Positions 7,059 to 9,947 of a stretch of 9,947 bases of DNA are shown piece by piece. This stretch comes from a bacterium HR39 (GTDB taxonomy: Bacteria > Pseudomonadota > Alphaproteobacteria > Geminicoccales > Geminicoccaceae). The stretch covers positions 1 through 9,947 of the forward strand of contig BEIP01000017.1 in NCBI GenBank assembly GCA_002898955.1, written 5' to 3'. How positions within the stretch are numbered: the first letter of the stretch is position 1; each line of letters opens with the position of its first letter. The notes beneath the pieces are model-generated. The model made no database searches. It had not been told where the DNA came from and saw nothing but the letters and a program-made list of their open reading frames with translations. The translations under genes and the position numbers were made by a program.

Positions 7059-7325
7059 ATGGCGCACAAGAAGTCGGGCGGCAGCTCGCGCAACGGACGC
7101 GACTCGCCGGGCAAGCGGCTCGGGGTCAAGATCTTCGGCGGCCAGCGGGTGATCCCGGGCAACATCATCGTCCGCCAGCGCGGCACCCGCTTCCACCCCG
7201 GCAAGGGCGTGGGCATGGGGCGCGACCACACCCTCTTCGCCCTGGTCCCCGGGCGGGTCGAGTTCCGGCAGCGCTACGGCCGCACCTTCGTGCACGTGGT
7301 GCCGGAGACGCCGGCGGCCGAGTGA
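7059..7325 (+). CDS. rpmA: 50S ribosomal protein L27
   Basis: An 88-residue ribosomal protein whose N-terminal tail reaches the peptidyl-transferase centre. It begins [24 protein letters not shown], so it has the Gram-negative form with no N-terminal extension needing protease removal. [21 protein letters not shown] follows, the L27 signature. The usual reading is MAHKKAGGS, so Ala6 to Ser is a mild departure. It has an excellent ribosome binding site and is translated directly after rplU. A hairpin plus T-run lies 37 bp past the stop. Confidence 0.98.
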   Translation: MAHKKSGGSSRNGRDSPGKRLGVKIFGGQRVIPGNIIVRQRGTRFHPGKGVGMGRDHTLFALVPGRVEFRQRYGRTFVHVVPETPAAE

Positions 7326-7351
7326 CGGTCGCGGACATCCCCCGCGAGGAG

Positions 7352-7393
7352 ACGCGAACGCAGGGGAAGGCCGCGGCCTTCCCCTTTTCGCGT
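7352..7393 (+). terminator. Terminator or attenuator palindrome between rpmA and obgE
   Basis: A 24-bp perfect palindrome (7362-7385) has arms AGGGGAAGGCCG and CGGCCTTCCCCT and is followed by more T (T-run 7385-7388). An outer 7-bp pair, ACGCGAA (7352-7358) with TTCGCGT (7387-7393), extends the stem, with a small internal loop (CGC opposite T). The strong GC stem plus four T is what an intrinsic terminator needs, though the T-run is short. It probably limits read-through from the highly expressed rplU-rpmA into obgE-proB. Confidence 0.7.
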
Positions 7394-7395
7394 GA

Positions 7396-9587
<2,192 letters not shown>

Positions 9588-9637
9588 GATCGCATCCGCC
9601 CACCCGCCCGGGCGTTCGCCGCCGCGCGGCCCCGTGC

Positions 9638-9675
9638 CATCTCCGGCGCGGAGCCGGGAGATGCGGGCTCCGCGT
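9638..9675 (+). promoter_or_regulatory. Two mutually exclusive hairpins before glpX
   Basis: Hairpin A pairs CATCTCC (9638-9644) with GGAGATG (9657-9663) and GGC (9645-9647) with GCC (9653-9655), with one bulged G. Hairpin B pairs CGCGGAGCC (9647-9655) with GGCTCCGCG (9666-9674), plus a possible G-U pair. They share 9647-9663, so only one can form at a time. The pair ends 4 nt before the glpX ribosome binding site. No T-run follows either, so neither is a normal terminator. The remainder of the 105-bp proB-glpX gap shows no clear promoter. Confidence 0.4.
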
Positions 9676-9678
9676 ATC

Positions 9679-9685
9679 GGGAGGG
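9679..9685 (+). promoter_or_regulatory. glpX ribosome binding site
   Basis: GGGAGGG lies 7 nt upstream of the ATG at 9693 and fixes that start as the likely one. Confidence 0.7.
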
Positions 9686-9692
9686 ATCGGCG

Positions 9693-9947
9693 ATGGTCAC
9701 GCTGCAGCCGGAGATCTCCGGCAGGCTGGACGCCACCCAGCCGCTGTTCCCCTACGCCCTGCGGCTCGTGACGGAAGCGGCTGCGCGCGCCTGCTACGAC
9801 TGGATCGGTCGCGGCGACAAGATCGAGGCCGATCGCGCCGCCGTCCACGCCATGCGCGAGAGTCTGAACCGCCTGCCGTTCCGCGGCGTGGTGGTGATCG
9901 GCGAGGGCGAGAAGGACGAGGCGCCGGAGATCTACAAGGGCGAGGTG
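9693..9947 (+). CDS. glpX: Class II fructose-1,6-bisphosphatase, GlpX type (3' partial)
   Basis: The first 85 residues are visible; the gene runs off the window. Class II enzymes hydrolyse fructose-1,6-bisphosphate to fructose-6-phosphate in gluconeogenesis; some also act on sedoheptulose-1,7-bisphosphate. The diagnostic blocks are [19 protein letters not shown] (25-43), AD at 46-47 and [12 protein letters not shown] (67-78). By alignment with E. coli GlpX, Asp47 and Glu71 match metal ligands Asp33 and Glu57. After DEAP the protein reads EIYKGEV where most GlpX have MLYIGE, a mild divergence. It has about nine extra residues at the N-terminus compared with E. coli. It follows proB by 105 bp; whether it is in the same operon cannot be told. 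Substrate preference cannot be judged from this part. Confidence 0.88.
   Translation, partial: MVTLQPEISGRLDATQPLFPYALRLVTEAAARACYDWIGRGDKIEADRAAVHAMRESLNRLPFRGVVVIGEGEKDEAPEIYKGEV

Noticed and set aside
9638..9673. Intrinsic terminator after proB
   Set aside because: The hairpins are good but no T-run follows, so termination is not supported; kept only as possible leader structure.

Overview
The window is a very GC-rich stretch of bacterial chromosome in which nearly all codons end in G or C. It carries mostly core housekeeping genes. The gene order (lepB-rnc-era-recO, then rplU-rpmA-obgE-proB) and the look of RecO (MEWRDEG start, [11 protein letters not shown] block), LepB and Obg point to an alphaproteobacterium, possibly of the Rhodospirillales type. 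That placement is an inference from remembered family features, not from a search. I see no mobile element, CRISPR array, tRNA or rRNA gene.

Left part (1-3282). A long membrane-bound hybrid histidine kinase of the RpfC (DSF quorum-sensing) type enters from outside the window. It runs to 2361 with a membrane sensor, HisKA, HATPase, a degenerate receiver-like segment, a true receiver and an Hpt domain. One base after its stop, on the opposite strand, lies the end of dtd (D-aminoacyl-tRNA deacylase). Behind dtd on the minus strand is gloA (glyoxalase I). A 212-bp divergent intergenic region (3283-3494) separates gloA from the rightward genes.

Middle part (3495-6615). lepB (signal peptidase I), rnc (RNase III), era (ribosome-assembly GTPase) and recO (recombination mediator) form a tight operon. 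The junctions are a 1-nt gap, an ATGA overlap and a 4-nt gap.

Right part (6612-9947). A clear sigma-70-type promoter (TTGACG, 16 nt, TATATT) overlaps the recO stop codon and drives rplU-rpmA (L21, L27). A long palindrome with a T-run, probably a terminator or attenuator, follows rpmA. Next come obgE (ribosome-assembly GTPase) and, overlapping it by 4 nt, proB (glutamate 5-kinase). After 105 bp with competing hairpins, glpX (class II fructose-1,6-bisphosphatase) starts and is cut by the window end.

Taken together this is a growth and ribosome-biogenesis neighbourhood (RNase III, Era, L21, L27, Obg) with protein export, proline synthesis, tRNA proofreading and methylglyoxal detoxification nearby. 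The least ordinary items are the RpfC-like kinase with its extra pseudo-receiver and the RNA structures before obgE and glpX. I found no convincing new biological system here.
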